From the NCBI GenBank assembly GCA_947630135.1, contig CANRGH010000004.1, positions 62,001 through 126,000 on the forward strand: DNA of 64,000 nucleotides, in the 5' to 3' direction. Source of the stretch: an uncultured Monoglobus sp. GTDB taxonomy: Bacteria; Bacillota; Clostridia; Monoglobales; Monoglobaceae. Positions 25,861-35,331 of this stretch are shown piece by piece (the stretch's first letter is position 1; the number at the start of each line of letters is the position of its first letter). The translations under genes and the position numbers were made by a program. A model generated the notes under the pieces. It saw nothing but the letters and a program-made list of their open reading frames with translations. It was not told the origin of the DNA and made no database searches.

Positions 25861-27048
25861 ATGAACTTATTTATTTTCAATAATCTGAACCGAGACAAAA
25901 CGATCAAAAATCTTTTAAAATTCAAGGAGGACGGAAGCGCCGACGCGTACTACAAGGCCGCGCGGCGGCTCATAGCGTTTTCGGAAAGGCGGCTGTCGCG
26001 CGGCGATATTGTCCGCGAATACATTGTCCGCGCGTCGCTTGAGCAGGACGGCCTGCCCGAGCTTGAGACCGTGAGGGCGTTTCTCCGTCAGGACACGATG
26101 CTGATTTTTGACGAGCTTCTGCGCGCCGACTGGGACGGGCTCTGCGCGGAGCGCGGCCTTGTGCCGTTTTCAAAAATTGACATACCTCCGGTTCACACGG
26201 GTCTGGGCGGCTATACCCGCTCGATCGAGAGCATGATGAATTCATCGTCGCGCGAGGCGCTCATGGGCGCCATGCTGGCCCACGCCGAAATTTTCGGCAC
26301 GGGCAAAAACTCGGCCTACGCCGCGCTCAAATGGGAAAACGGCGCTCTGCGCGGAATTTTAAACGCCGACCCGATCATTTTTGACGACCTTGTCGGCCTC
26401 GAGCACCAGAAAAAAGTGCTGATCGCCAACACCGAAAGCTTTGTTTCGGGCTTCCCGGCAAACGACGTGCTGCTTACCGGAAGCAGCGGCACGGGAAAAT
26501 CGTCCTGCGTCAAGGCCTGCCTTAACATGTTCAAGGACCGCGGCCTCAAGCTGATCGAGCTCAAAAAGCCCGACATCGGCGATCTGGGAAAAGTCCTCTC
26601 GGGAATAAACAACAGCATGCTTAAATATATTGTTTTTATAGACGATTTATCCTTCGAGCCGGACGATCCCGGCTACAAGGTCCTCAAGGTGGCGCTTGAC
26701 GGACAGGCGGAGTCAAGGGGCGGAAATATTCTCATTTACGCCACCTCAAACAGGCGCAGACTGATAAAGGAAACATGGTCCGACAGAGACGGCGGAGATG
26801 AGATCCACAGGAGCGAGGCCATAAGCGAGCGCAAGTCGTTAGCCGAGCGCTTCGGCATAAACTTGAGCTTCCTGACCCCGACGCAAAAGGAATATTTAAA
26901 CATTGTCGAAGACATGCTGCGCCGCAGAGGTATCTCCATGACCGAGGAGATACGGTCGCAGGCCCTGACATGGCAGATACAGTACAACGGCTTTTCGGGA
27001 AGGACCGCCTCGCAGTTTGTGGTTAATTTTTTGAGCGGACAGAAGTAA
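25861..27048 (+). CDS. AAA+ ATPase, DUF815 family
   Basis: LLTGSSGTGKSSCVKACL; FIDDLSFEPDDPGYKVLKVALDG; YATSNRRRLIKETWSDR. Confidence 0.88.
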   Translation: MNLFIFNNLNRDKTIKNLLKFKEDGSADAYYKAARRLIAFSERRLSRGDIVREYIVRASLEQDGLPELETVRAFLRQDTMLIFDELLRADWDGLCAERGLVPFSKIDIPPVHTGLGGYTRSIESMMNSSSREALMGAMLAHAEIFGTGKNSAYAALKWENGALRGILNADPIIFDDLVGLEHQKKVLIANTESFVSGFPANDVLLTGSSGTGKSSCVKACLNMFKDRGLKLIELKKPDIGDLGKVLSGINNSMLKYIVFIDDLSFEPDDPGYKVLKVALDGQAESRGGNILIYATSNRRRLIKETWSDRDGGDEIHRSEAISERKSLAERFGINLSFLTPTQKEYLNIVEDMLRRRGISMTEEIRSQALTWQIQYNGFSGRTASQFVVNFLSGQK

Positions 27049-27159
27049 AATATAACCCGAATATTAAAACAATATAACATTTTGTTATCATTTAAAAATT
27101 ATATTGATTTTTGTCGGATTTTGTGAGAGAATATTAATTAGAGTAATTTCTTAAGGCGG

Positions 27160-28833
27160 GTGAAAGAAATGTCAGATAAAGAAAACATTGCCGCGGACGA
27201 GAATGAAACCGAAGACGTTTTTGAGCGTCCGGGCAATCCACAAAACGACAGAGGCGCGAAATCGGCGCCGAAAAAAACAAGCGATAACAAAAAGCCGGTC
27301 AAAAAAGTCAAGGCAAAAACCGGCAAAAAGGGCAAAGGCGGTATAATCGCGGGCTGCATAGCCGGAGCGGTCGTTCTGGCCGCCGCGGGCTACGGAGTAT
27401 ACGTTAACGCGTATGACGGAATCATGCCCCACACATACGTTGAAGATGTTGATATTAGCGGAATGAGTCAGCAGAAGGCGGCCGCCACGCTCGCGGGGGT
27501 TTACAGCGAGGATAAGCTTGCCGACAAAACAATGAATTTTCATTGCATGGACTCGTCCTCCACAATCAACGTCACGAACCTTTCGATGAATTTTGAGCCC
27601 GAGAAAACCGCCAGCGACGCGTATAACGCGGGCAGGGAAAATCCGGGATTTTTAAACAAGCTGAAAAGCTTCACCGGCAGTCTGTTCGGCCGCAGGGAAA
27701 TGAGGCCCGCGGTTTCGTATGACGAGCAGGCTCTGACCGGCGCGATCACCGATTTGTGTTCGCCGTATGAAAAAGAGCCGCTGGGCTATACTTATCGTTT
27801 GGGAACAAACAACGATATTATTATCGCAAAACCGCAGCAGGGCGTTAAGGTTAATATGGATGACGCCGTAAGTCAGGTCCTTGACAGGATATACACCTTC
27901 ACGTTTGGCGACGTGACGTTCGTCCCCGAGATCACCGACGCTGAACCGCTTGATCTTGACGCGTTCTATAATTATATAACATCTCCGGCGGTCGACGCGC
28001 AGTACGCCAAGGACGAAAACAACAAAGTCTATGTCGTTCCGTCCAAGCCTCAGATCATTGTAAGCAAATCCGAGGTCGAGCGCGCGGTCAACCAGCCCGA
28101 GATCGAGTACAGCATACCGGTCCAGACAGTGGAGCCCGCCAAAAACGCGCAGTTCCTTCAAAGCGTTATGTATGAGGACACCTTGGGAACTTACACGACG
28201 TATTACGGCGGCAGCAGCGGTTCGCGCTCCAACAACATCAGCGTCTGCTCGAACACGATCAGCGGAATTGAGCTTCTGCCCGGCGAGCGGTTCGACTTCA
28301 ACAAGGTCGTCGGCCAGAGAACCGCGTCAAGAGGCTATCTGCCCGCTCCGGTATATGTTGTGAAAAACGGCGAGACCGTGAGCGAGACGGATTACGGCGG
28401 CGGCATATGCCAGGTCTCGTCAACCATATTCTGCGCCGTGAACCGCGCGGGGCTTAAAGTTATCGAGCGCACCTCGCACTCAAAGGACGTTACCTACGTT
28501 CCCAAGGGAATGGACGCCACGGTTTCGTGGGGAGGTCCCGAATTTATATTTGAAAACAGCACCGACTATCCGATAAGACTTTTCCTGTCAGCTGGCGGAG
28601 CGACACTTTCCGTCAGCATTGTGGGCTCGAACGTTTCGGTTCCCGACACTTCGATCACGGTCCAAAATGACGGCAGTAACGTTGTCGCCACCAAGACGTC
28701 CACAGACAGCGACGGCAATACGGTCCAGGAGGTTTTTGACAGCAGCAATCCGCCGTTGCCTCCGCCCACCGAAATAACGGCGGCGTCAACGACCGCAGCA
28801 GGAACGGAAAGCTCGGACACAGCCGAAGAATAA
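27160..28833 (+). CDS. VanW family protein with PG-binding-4-type domain
   Basis: N-terminal TM; LLPGERFDFNKVVGQRTASRGYLPAPVYV..YGGGICQVSSTIFCAVNRAGL. Confidence 0.9.
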   Translation: MKEMSDKENIAADENETEDVFERPGNPQNDRGAKSAPKKTSDNKKPVKKVKAKTGKKGKGGIIAGCIAGAVVLAAAGYGVYVNAYDGIMPHTYVEDVDISGMSQQKAAATLAGVYSEDKLADKTMNFHCMDSSSTINVTNLSMNFEPEKTASDAYNAGRENPGFLNKLKSFTGSLFGRREMRPAVSYDEQALTGAITDLCSPYEKEPLGYTYRLGTNNDIIIAKPQQGVKVNMDDAVSQVLDRIYTFTFGDVTFVPEITDAEPLDLDAFYNYITSPAVDAQYAKDENNKVYVVPSKPQIIVSKSEVERAVNQPEIEYSIPVQTVEPAKNAQFLQSVMYEDTLGTYTTYYGGSSGSRSNNISVCSNTISGIELLPGERFDFNKVVGQRTASRGYLPAPVYVVKNGETVSETDYGGGICQVSSTIFCAVNRAGLKVIERTSHSKDVTYVPKGMDATVSWGGPEFIFENSTDYPIRLFLSAGGATLSVSIVGSNVSVPDTSITVQNDGSNVVATKTSTDSDGNTVQEVFDSSNPPLPPPTEITAASTTAAGTESSDTAEE

Positions 28834-28840
28834 AGCCAAG

Positions 28841-28866
28841 CCGCCCGCGGCCGCGGGCGGCTTTTA
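28841..28866 (+). terminator. Terminator after VanW gene
   Basis: AGCCGCCCGCGGCCGCGGGCGGCTTTT. Confidence 0.75.
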
Positions 28867-28900
28867 AACCAAAAATATTCAGATATTAAGGAGAGATAAC

Positions 28901-29494
28901 ATGAGCACAAAAAACAAAATCACAACGCGGCTCATCGCCTCGGTAGCAATGTGCGGGGCTGTGTCGCTCGTCCTGATGATGCTTGACTTTTCACTGCCTA
29001 TCGCGCCGAGCTTCGTCAAATTCGACTTCTCGGACCTGCCCGCGCTTATCTGCGCGTTCGCATTCGGTCCGACGGCGGGAGTCCTTGTGGAGCTTATCAA
29101 AAACCTGCTCCATCTGTTCATGACCTCGACCGCGGGCGTGGGCGAGCTGTCGAACTTCCTACTCGGCTGCTGTCTTGTTATCCCCGCGGGAGTAATATAC
29201 AAGCGCAACAGAACGCGCAAGGGCGCGCTCATAGGCATGATCGTCGGCACTCTGTGCTTCGGCTTTGTGAGCCTTTTCTCGAATTATTTCATAATGTTCC
29301 CGTTTTACATAAACGCCATGGGCTTCCCGCTTGACGCGATAATCAAAATGGGAACCGAGATCTCGCCGATTTTTAGCAGCGAGTTCAAGCTTATCGCTCT
29401 TTGCGTCGTGCCGTTTAATCTCATGAAAGGGCTCGTTATCTCAATTCTGACGTTCCTGCTCTACAAGCGTCTGCGCCCTATTCTCAAACGGTAG
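28901..29494 (+). CDS. ECF transporter S component (RibU-like)
   Basis: VKFDFSDLPALICAFAFGPTAGVLVELIKNLLHL, hydrophobic, family-typical length. Confidence 0.85.
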   Translation: MSTKNKITTRLIASVAMCGAVSLVLMMLDFSLPIAPSFVKFDFSDLPALICAFAFGPTAGVLVELIKNLLHLFMTSTAGVGELSNFLLGCCLVIPAGVIYKRNRTRKGALIGMIVGTLCFGFVSLFSNYFIMFPFYINAMGFPLDAIIKMGTEISPIFSSEFKLIALCVVPFNLMKGLVISILTFLLYKRLRPILKR

Positions 29495-29496
29495 TT

Positions 29497-29667
29497 TTAA
29501 TCAACTATCTCAATATTGTCAAGCTGAGCCTTAAGGTTCCTGCGGACGTCCGCGAGATATTCGCGCCGCAAAGCGGCGCGCTCCGCGGTTTCGGCGTCCG
29601 TGAGACCCTCCGGGCTCTTTGCTTTTTTCGCGAGCTCGTTTATCCTTTGAATTTTTTCCTGCGTCAT
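29497..29667 (-). CDS. DUF896 (YnzC-like) protein, 56 aa; absent from supplied ORF track
   Basis: MTQEKIQRINELAKKAKSPEGLTDAETAERAALRREYLADVRRNLKAQLDNIEIVD. Confidence 0.9.
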   Translation of the reverse strand: MTQEKIQRINELAKKAKSPEGLTDAETAERAALRREYLADVRRNLKAQLDNIEIVD

Positions 29668-29676
29668 AAGACCACC

Positions 29677-30315
29677 TCAGTTAAGCTTAATAATTTTCTC
29701 GGCCGCGGGTATCGCCATGCAGCCGAGCGCGTTTCCGATTATTACCATAACAAAGTAAAGCGGCGCTTTTCCCGCGTCCGCGCATCCGCTGATAAAGAAA
29801 TATCCCATGTCCGCGATGCTGTGGTTAAAACCGCACAGGATAAACACCATGACCGGAACGCAGATTATAAACAGCGAGCCGGCGAAGTTTTTATTTTCGC
29901 GCAGCCTTTTGCTGCCGTCCACCGCGGTGAACATCAAAACTCCGCAGAACACCGCGAGCACGACCATGCTGAGCGGGCCGTCGCTCATTTTCCCGGCCAT
30001 CACTCCCGCCGCGGCGCTTGACAGCTCGGCTCCGAAGCGCGTGATATGAAGCAGCGTTCCGCCTATCGCGGTGCCGATAAGGTTGCCGAGCAGCACCAGC
30101 GCGACCTCGCCTATGTAGGACGGCGGATTGACCGCCATATATCCCGCCTTTCCGGTGAACAGCCCGAACCCGAACGTAATGATCGCGAACAGCCCGAGGC
30201 TGAACAAAAACGAGCCCGCCACGGCGTTATCCACCGACAGCTTGACCGCGCAGCCTATCGAGAGCATGAAGCCCGCCATAACTCCGCCCATAACAATACC
30301 GATCGACTTTTTCAT
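29677..30315 (-). CDS. Formate/nitrite transporter (FNT) family protein, short form
   Basis: ELSSAAAGVMAGKMSD..CGFNHSIADMGYFF; 6 TM pattern. Confidence 0.75.
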   Translation of the reverse strand: MKKSIGIVMGGVMAGFMLSIGCAVKLSVDNAVAGSFLFSLGLFAIITFGFGLFTGKAGYMAVNPPSYIGEVALVLLGNLIGTAIGGTLLHITRFGAELSSAAAGVMAGKMSDGPLSMVVLAVFCGVLMFTAVDGSKRLRENKNFAGSLFIICVPVMVFILCGFNHSIADMGYFFISGCADAGKAPLYFVMVIIGNALGCMAIPAAEKIIKLN

Positions 30316-30332
30316 ATTATGACCCCCTTATG

Positions 30333-33089
30333 TTAATCGCAGACAACGCTCACGCGGCTGCCGCCGCTCTTTTGCTTTGTCACCACAATTTGCTTGTCTA
30401 TCCTCTGCTTGAGCTCGCCGACGTGCGAAATAATTCCCACAAGGCGGCTACCCTCGGTCAGGCTCGTCAGAACGTCTATCGCCTGCCTCAGCGACTCCTC
30501 GTCAAGCGAGCCGAAGCCCTCGTCCACAAACATCGTGTCAAGCCGTATTCCTCCCGCCGAGGATTGGACCTCGTCCGCGAGTCCGAGCGCAAGCGCGAGC
30601 GACGCCTTGAACGACTCGCCGCCCGACAGGGTGCGCACGCTGCGCTCGCTGCCGTTATAGTTGTCGATCACGCTGAGCTCAAGCCCGCTCTGGCTGCGGT
30701 TGTTGTCAGCCTCGGTCTGGCGCGCGAGCTCATACTGTCCGCTCGTCATAACAAGCAGCCTCGTGTTGGCGCGGGCGATAATTCTGTCGAAATACGTCAT
30801 CTGCACATATGTCTCAAGCATTATCTTTTCCCTGCCGGTCACGGTTCCGCCAGCGGTGCTTGACAGCTCGCCGATCATAACGAGCCTCCGCTCCGCCGCC
30901 TCTAATTCTTTTCCGAGGCGGCTGATTTCGCTCCTCGCGCCGCCGTTGGTTTTTATTCTCATCGCCAGCGCGGTCAGCGCTCCGCTTACCTCTTCCTTTT
31001 TAAGCGCGAGCTCGTCAATCCGTTCGCGCTCGGCCTGCGGATCAATTTCCGGCGCGCCGTCAAGCCGCTCCTTGAGCGACTTGATTTTGCCGCGCAGCGC
31101 GGCGGCGTCCGCGCTTTTTAACTCATGGTCCTTTTCGGCCTTTTCAAGAGCCGCTTCCATGTCAGCCCTGATCCTGCCGAGTTCTTTGATCCGTTCCTCG
31201 GCCGCGGCCTTGCTCTCAAACTCAAGGCTGTTCGCCAGTCTTGAGACGGCCGCCTCCTTTTGTTCAAGCTCCGCCTCAAGCGCAGCGGCGCGCTTTTCGG
31301 CCTCGCCCGATCTGATCCCGATCTCCCGATTTTCGGCTTCGGCCTTCGGGACCAGCTCCTCAAGCTCGGCCTTTCGTTTCGCGCGCTCTGTCTCGGTGCT
31401 TAGCCTGTCCTTGAGCTCATTCGCCGCCGCGTCAGCCTCATTTTCGGCTTCGGGCAGCTTTTGAGTTAACGCGTCTATCTTATCCGTTCCGAGCAGCTCT
31501 CCGCCCAAACGCTCACATTCGCTCCTGCACGACGCGCTTTCGCTTTGCAGTTCAGAAACGCGGTCATACGCGTTTCGGCTTTCCGCGTCCGCGCTCTCAA
31601 GCTCCGCCTTGGCGTCCTCAAGCTCTTTTTCGCTCGGCGCCGAGGCGGACTTTTCCGCGGGATGCGGATGCTCGAGCGAGCCGCACACAGGGCAGGGCTC
31701 GCCGTCCTCCAGCCGCTCGGCCAGAACCCCCGCCTGCTCGTCAAGATAAGCCCGCTGCATCAGGTCAAATTCACGCTTGAGCGCGTCCGCTCGGCTTGAC
31801 GCGGCCATGTATTTAAGTTTCGCGTCCTCAAGCAGCTTCGCGGCTTTGCCGTGTTTTTCCAAGCTGTCCTTAAGCTCCTTAAGCCGCTTTTTCCGCGTCT
31901 CGGCCCTCTCAAGCGCGGCCGCTAAGCGCTCCCTGCGCTCGCCCGCGTCTTTGAGCTCATCCTGCTCCGCCTTTAAATCGCGGAGCTTTTTCTCCGCCTC
32001 CGCGCGGCCGCTTTTCAAATTCTCGGCGTCGCGGGCAGCGGCCTCGGCGGATTTTTTGGTTTCCTCGGCGGCAAGCACGTCAGCGTCAAGCTCATCATAC
32101 CGCGGCAGCGTGTTTTCTATCGCGGCGGCTTCGGATTCGAGCTTCCCACGCTCCGCCTTTCGGCCGCGCTCGGTCTCAAGCGCGGCGGCCAGCAGCTCAA
32201 GCTCTGGCCCGATTGTTTTGAGTTCAGCTTCCGCGGCGGCAAGCATCTCCCGCAACGCGGCGATCTCCTCTGCCTTGCCCAAACGACGGCTCAGTTCCTC
32301 CGCGGCGCTTTCAAGCTCCTTTTCCTCCGCCTTGAGCTCTGCTCTCCGCTTTTCATCATTTTTAATCAGTGTGTCAAGAGCCTCCGCCGCCTCGTCGGCG
32401 CGGACGTACCCGCCCGCGAAAATCTCATCAAGGCTTTCGTCCTCGTATTCGACCGAGCGAGCATAACGGCTCATCTCGCTCCGAAGCTCCGCGCAGCGGC
32501 TTTTCACCTCGGCCGCGCCGCGCTTTAGCTCGTCCTGCAAGGTGTTATAGAGGCCTGTTTTGAATATTTCTCTGAAAATTTCTATCCTGCTTCCAGTTTT
32601 GGCGAGCAGCAGCTTCAAAAAATCACCCTGGGCGATCATCGCGATCTGACAAAACTGACTTTTGTCGACCCCCATTACGCCGCGGATCTCGTCGTTTACT
32701 TCCTTGTTTTTGGAAACTATCCGCCCGTCGGGCAGGCGCAGCTCCGACTCGGCATTCTGCTTCGTCATTCCTCCGCCGCGCTTTGACGGGCGCATATATT
32801 CCGGGCTGCGCCGCACGGTATATTTTTTCCCGCCGTACTCAAACTCAAGCTCCGCGAATGTGGGAGTTTCGGGCGCGGCATACTTCGAACGCAGCATTGA
32901 CGGGTCGCGGCTGTCTCCGCTGGCCTCGCCGTAGAGCGCGTAGGTTATTGCGTCAAATATCGTGGTCTTTCCCGCTCCCGTGTCGCCCGTTATCAGATAC
33001 AGCCCGCTCCTTCCGAGCGTCGCCATGTCGATCTCGGCCTCGCCCGCGTAGGGACCGAAGGCTGATAATTTTAATCTAAGAGGTCTCAT
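30333..33089 (-). CDS. sbcC: Exonuclease SbcC
   Basis: MRPLRLKLSAFGPYAGEAEID; ITGDTGAGKTTIFDAITYALYG; CPVCGSLEHP hook; TLSGGESFKASLALALGLAD; 4-bp overlap with sbcD. Confidence 0.95.
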   Translation of the reverse strand: MRPLRLKLSAFGPYAGEAEIDMATLGRSGLYLITGDTGAGKTTIFDAITYALYGEASGDSRDPSMLRSKYAAPETPTFAELEFEYGGKKYTVRRSPEYMRPSKRGGGMTKQNAESELRLPDGRIVSKNKEVNDEIRGVMGVDKSQFCQIAMIAQGDFLKLLLAKTGSRIEIFREIFKTGLYNTLQDELKRGAAEVKSRCAELRSEMSRYARSVEYEDESLDEIFAGGYVRADEAAEALDTLIKNDEKRRAELKAEEKELESAAEELSRRLGKAEEIAALREMLAAAEAELKTIGPELELLAAALETERGRKAERGKLESEAAAIENTLPRYDELDADVLAAEETKKSAEAAARDAENLKSGRAEAEKKLRDLKAEQDELKDAGERRERLAAALERAETRKKRLKELKDSLEKHGKAAKLLEDAKLKYMAASSRADALKREFDLMQRAYLDEQAGVLAERLEDGEPCPVCGSLEHPHPAEKSASAPSEKELEDAKAELESADAESRNAYDRVSELQSESASCRSECERLGGELLGTDKIDALTQKLPEAENEADAAANELKDRLSTETERAKRKAELEELVPKAEAENREIGIRSGEAEKRAAALEAELEQKEAAVSRLANSLEFESKAAAEERIKELGRIRADMEAALEKAEKDHELKSADAAALRGKIKSLKERLDGAPEIDPQAERERIDELALKKEEVSGALTALAMRIKTNGGARSEISRLGKELEAAERRLVMIGELSSTAGGTVTGREKIMLETYVQMTYFDRIIARANTRLLVMTSGQYELARQTEADNNRSQSGLELSVIDNYNGSERSVRTLSGGESFKASLALALGLADEVQSSAGGIRLDTMFVDEGFGSLDEESLRQAIDVLTSLTEGSRLVGIISHVGELKQRIDKQIVVTKQKSGGSRVSVVCD

Positions 33090-34222
33090 TTCTCTCCCTC
33101 CCATATGCTTTCGATCACTGAGGCAAGATACTCCTCCTGCTCGGGCGACAATTTTTTGTTGTTCTGGATTTCAAACAGCTCGCCGAAAAGTTCAAGCGGC
33201 GTTTTGCTCTCCGCGGCTTCGGAAGCGATCACGGCGCCGCCCGCTCTCGTACGGGAATTATCATATTCCAGCCGCATTATGTTCGGATAGACCGAGCGCA
33301 GCTTTCCTATGGCGTCGGGCACGTCCTCCTCGTCGGTAAGGATTATTCTTAAATAATCGCTCGTGTCGGTTCCCTCGTAGAACGATTTTTTCATGATCTC
33401 GTTATACTCTCCCCTGATTTCGCGCATATCGTGAACGGGCACAAACGGCGCTGTCCTGATCTCGACGCGGCCCTTTTCAAAAAGCTCGACTATCGTCGCC
33501 GACTTTTTGTGACGCGCCTCCGAGAACGAGTATTTTATCGGCGTTCCGCAGTATCTGACCGTCTCGCGCGTCACGCTCTGCGGGCCGTGCAGGTGGCCGA
33601 GGGCCACATAGTCAAACGGTTCAAACACGGCCGCGTCCACATTGTCGGAGCCGCCGACCGAGAGCTCCTCCGACTCGCAGGTTTCGGCTCCCGTGACAAA
33701 CTGGTGCGTCACAAGAACACTGCGGCGGCCCGGGTCGATCTCCATATGCTCAACCGCGGTCCTCACCGCGTCGGTGTAGGAATTGATCTCCGCGTCCTCA
33801 AAAATCCTGCGGACATGCGACGGCTTTATAAACGGCAGCATGAAAACATCGACCTCGCCGTAATCGTCGCTCAAAGTGACGGGCCTGACGTTTCCGTCAT
33901 AGACCGGCGCGAGATAAACTCCGCTTTCCGACATTATTGAGCCGCCGAATGCTATCCTCTCGGCGGAGTCGTGGTTGCCGCTTATGACAAAAACAGCCGC
34001 GCCGCGCTCCGCAAGCCCGGTAAGCAGCGCGTCAAACAACCGCACCGCCTCGGCGGAGGGCTGGGTCTTGTCGTAAACATCTCCGGCGATAATCACCGCG
34101 TCGGGCCGTTCAGCGTCCGTGATCTCCAAAATTCGGGCGACCGCCCGCTCCTGATCCTCGATCATCGAAAACCCGTTGACACGCTTGCCGAAATGCAGAT
34201 CGGAAAGATGAAGTATTTTCAT
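33086..34222 (-). CDS. sbcD: Exonuclease SbcD
   Basis: MKILHLSDLHFGKRVNGFSMIEDQ; IIAGDVYDKTQPSAEAV; VISGNHDSAERIAFG. Confidence 0.95.
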   Translation of the reverse strand: MKILHLSDLHFGKRVNGFSMIEDQERAVARILEITDAERPDAVIIAGDVYDKTQPSAEAVRLFDALLTGLAERGAAVFVISGNHDSAERIAFGGSIMSESGVYLAPVYDGNVRPVTLSDDYGEVDVFMLPFIKPSHVRRIFEDAEINSYTDAVRTAVEHMEIDPGRRSVLVTHQFVTGAETCESEELSVGGSDNVDAAVFEPFDYVALGHLHGPQSVTRETVRYCGTPIKYSFSEARHKKSATIVELFEKGRVEIRTAPFVPVHDMREIRGEYNEIMKKSFYEGTDTSDYLRIILTDEEDVPDAIGKLRSVYPNIMRLEYDNSRTRAGGAVIASEAAESKTPLELFGELFEIQNNKKLSPEQEEYLASVIESIWEGEK

Positions 34223-34231
34223 TGTTCCCCC

Positions 34232-34522
34232 CTAATTAAGCTCTATCCGCTTGTTGTTTTCGGACTCCTTGTAGAGCACAAGCTTGTTTCCTATTACCTG
34301 AACAACGTCCGCGCCGACCGCACCGGCCAGCTCTCCGGCCGCCTCGCGCGCGGTCAGGAGCGCGCTGTCAAGCACATGGATCTTGATAAGCTCCCGCGCC
34401 TCCAGTGCGTCAGCGGTCTGCTTTATGAAATTTTCGTTTATTCCGTCCTTGCCTATCTGATAGAGGGCGGGCACCTTGTTGGCCAGCCCGCGTAGATAAG
34501 CGCGCTGTTTTGTTGTTATCAT
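34232..34522 (-). CDS. YhbY family CRM-domain RNA-binding protein
   Basis: MITTKQRAYLRGLANKVPALYQIGKDGINENFIKQTADALEARELIKIHVL. Confidence 0.92.
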   Translation of the reverse strand: MITTKQRAYLRGLANKVPALYQIGKDGINENFIKQTADALEARELIKIHVLDSALLTAREAAGELAGAVGADVVQVIGNKLVLYKESENNKRIELN

Positions 34523-34539
34523 AAATTTTCCTCCAAAAT

Positions 34540-35331
34540 TTATTTGATCATCTCGATCAATGCCTTTGTCATGGTTTCGTATACCTCTTTCGTGAGAGCG
34601 TCATTTTTGAGGCACTCAAGATGCTTTTTCACCGTGCCGAAGTCGCCGCGGGCCACCGGGCCGGTCAGGGCCGCTTTCGGCCCCTTTTCGATTATGTTTT
34701 TCACGTTGTTCTCGATCAGCGGGCCGAGCGCGCTCAGAGCCTCGCGCTCCGAAAAGCCGCAGTCGCCCAAAAGCCCGCAGGCAATTCCCGCGAGGCCGAC
34801 GACAAAATTGCTCGCGAACACGGCCGCGGCGTGATATTTCGGCTTGTCCGAGGGGTCGATTATCTTATATTCGTTACCGCAGCGGCGCAAAACCTCCGCG
34901 GCTTTTTCGCAATCGCCCTCAAGCGTGAAAAACGCGCCGCCGAAATCACAGCGCTTATCGCTGACCGCGAGCAGCATGTGCGCACTCGCGATTTCCGCGC
35001 CCTTGTTCTTGAGCGGAGCGAGAACATCGCTCGCCAGTGCGCCCGAGGTGTGGCAAAACGTCTTTCCCTCAAGACCGCCGCACATGGCCGCTAAATTTTC
35101 CGCGACCTCGCCTATCGCGCCGTCCGTGACCGTGACAAAAATCAGATCACACTGCCCGACAAGTCCGCCCACGTCCGCGAAGGCGCGGCTTTCGGTGAAT
35201 GCCGCGGCCTCTTCCGCGTGTTCCCGCGCGCGCGACCAATAGCCCGCGAGGGGCAGACCGTTCTTTTTAAGATAATTACCGAAAGCGGTGCCGACTTTGC
35301 CGGCACCGATAAATCCAATATTAGTCGTCAT
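34540..35331 (-). CDS. Rossmann-fold DUF2520-type oxidoreductase (start adjusted to MTTNIGFIG)
   Basis: IGFIGAGKVGTAFGNYLKKNG; CHTSGALASDVLAPLKNKGAEIASAHMLLA. Confidence 0.85.
   Translation of the reverse strand: MTTNIGFIGAGKVGTAFGNYLKKNGLPLAGYWSRAREHAEEAAAFTESRAFADVGGLVGQCDLIFVTVTDGAIGEVAENLAAMCGGLEGKTFCHTSGALASDVLAPLKNKGAEIASAHMLLAVSDKRCDFGGAFFTLEGDCEKAAEVLRRCGNEYKIIDPSDKPKYHAAAVFASNFVVGLAGIACGLLGDCGFSEREALSALGPLIENNVKNIIEKGPKAALTGPVARGDFGTVKKHLECLKNDALTKEVYETMTKALIEMIK

Noticed and set aside
28866-28900. FMN riboswitch upstream of the RibU-like ECF S component
   Set aside because: Only ~35 nt separate the upstream terminator from the start codon; no room for an RFN element.
30661-31464. 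Serine-rich 267-aa plus-strand ORF (and 31777-32466) opposite sbcC
   Set aside because: Low-complexity mirror of the coiled-coil Glu/Leu/Ala codons of sbcC.
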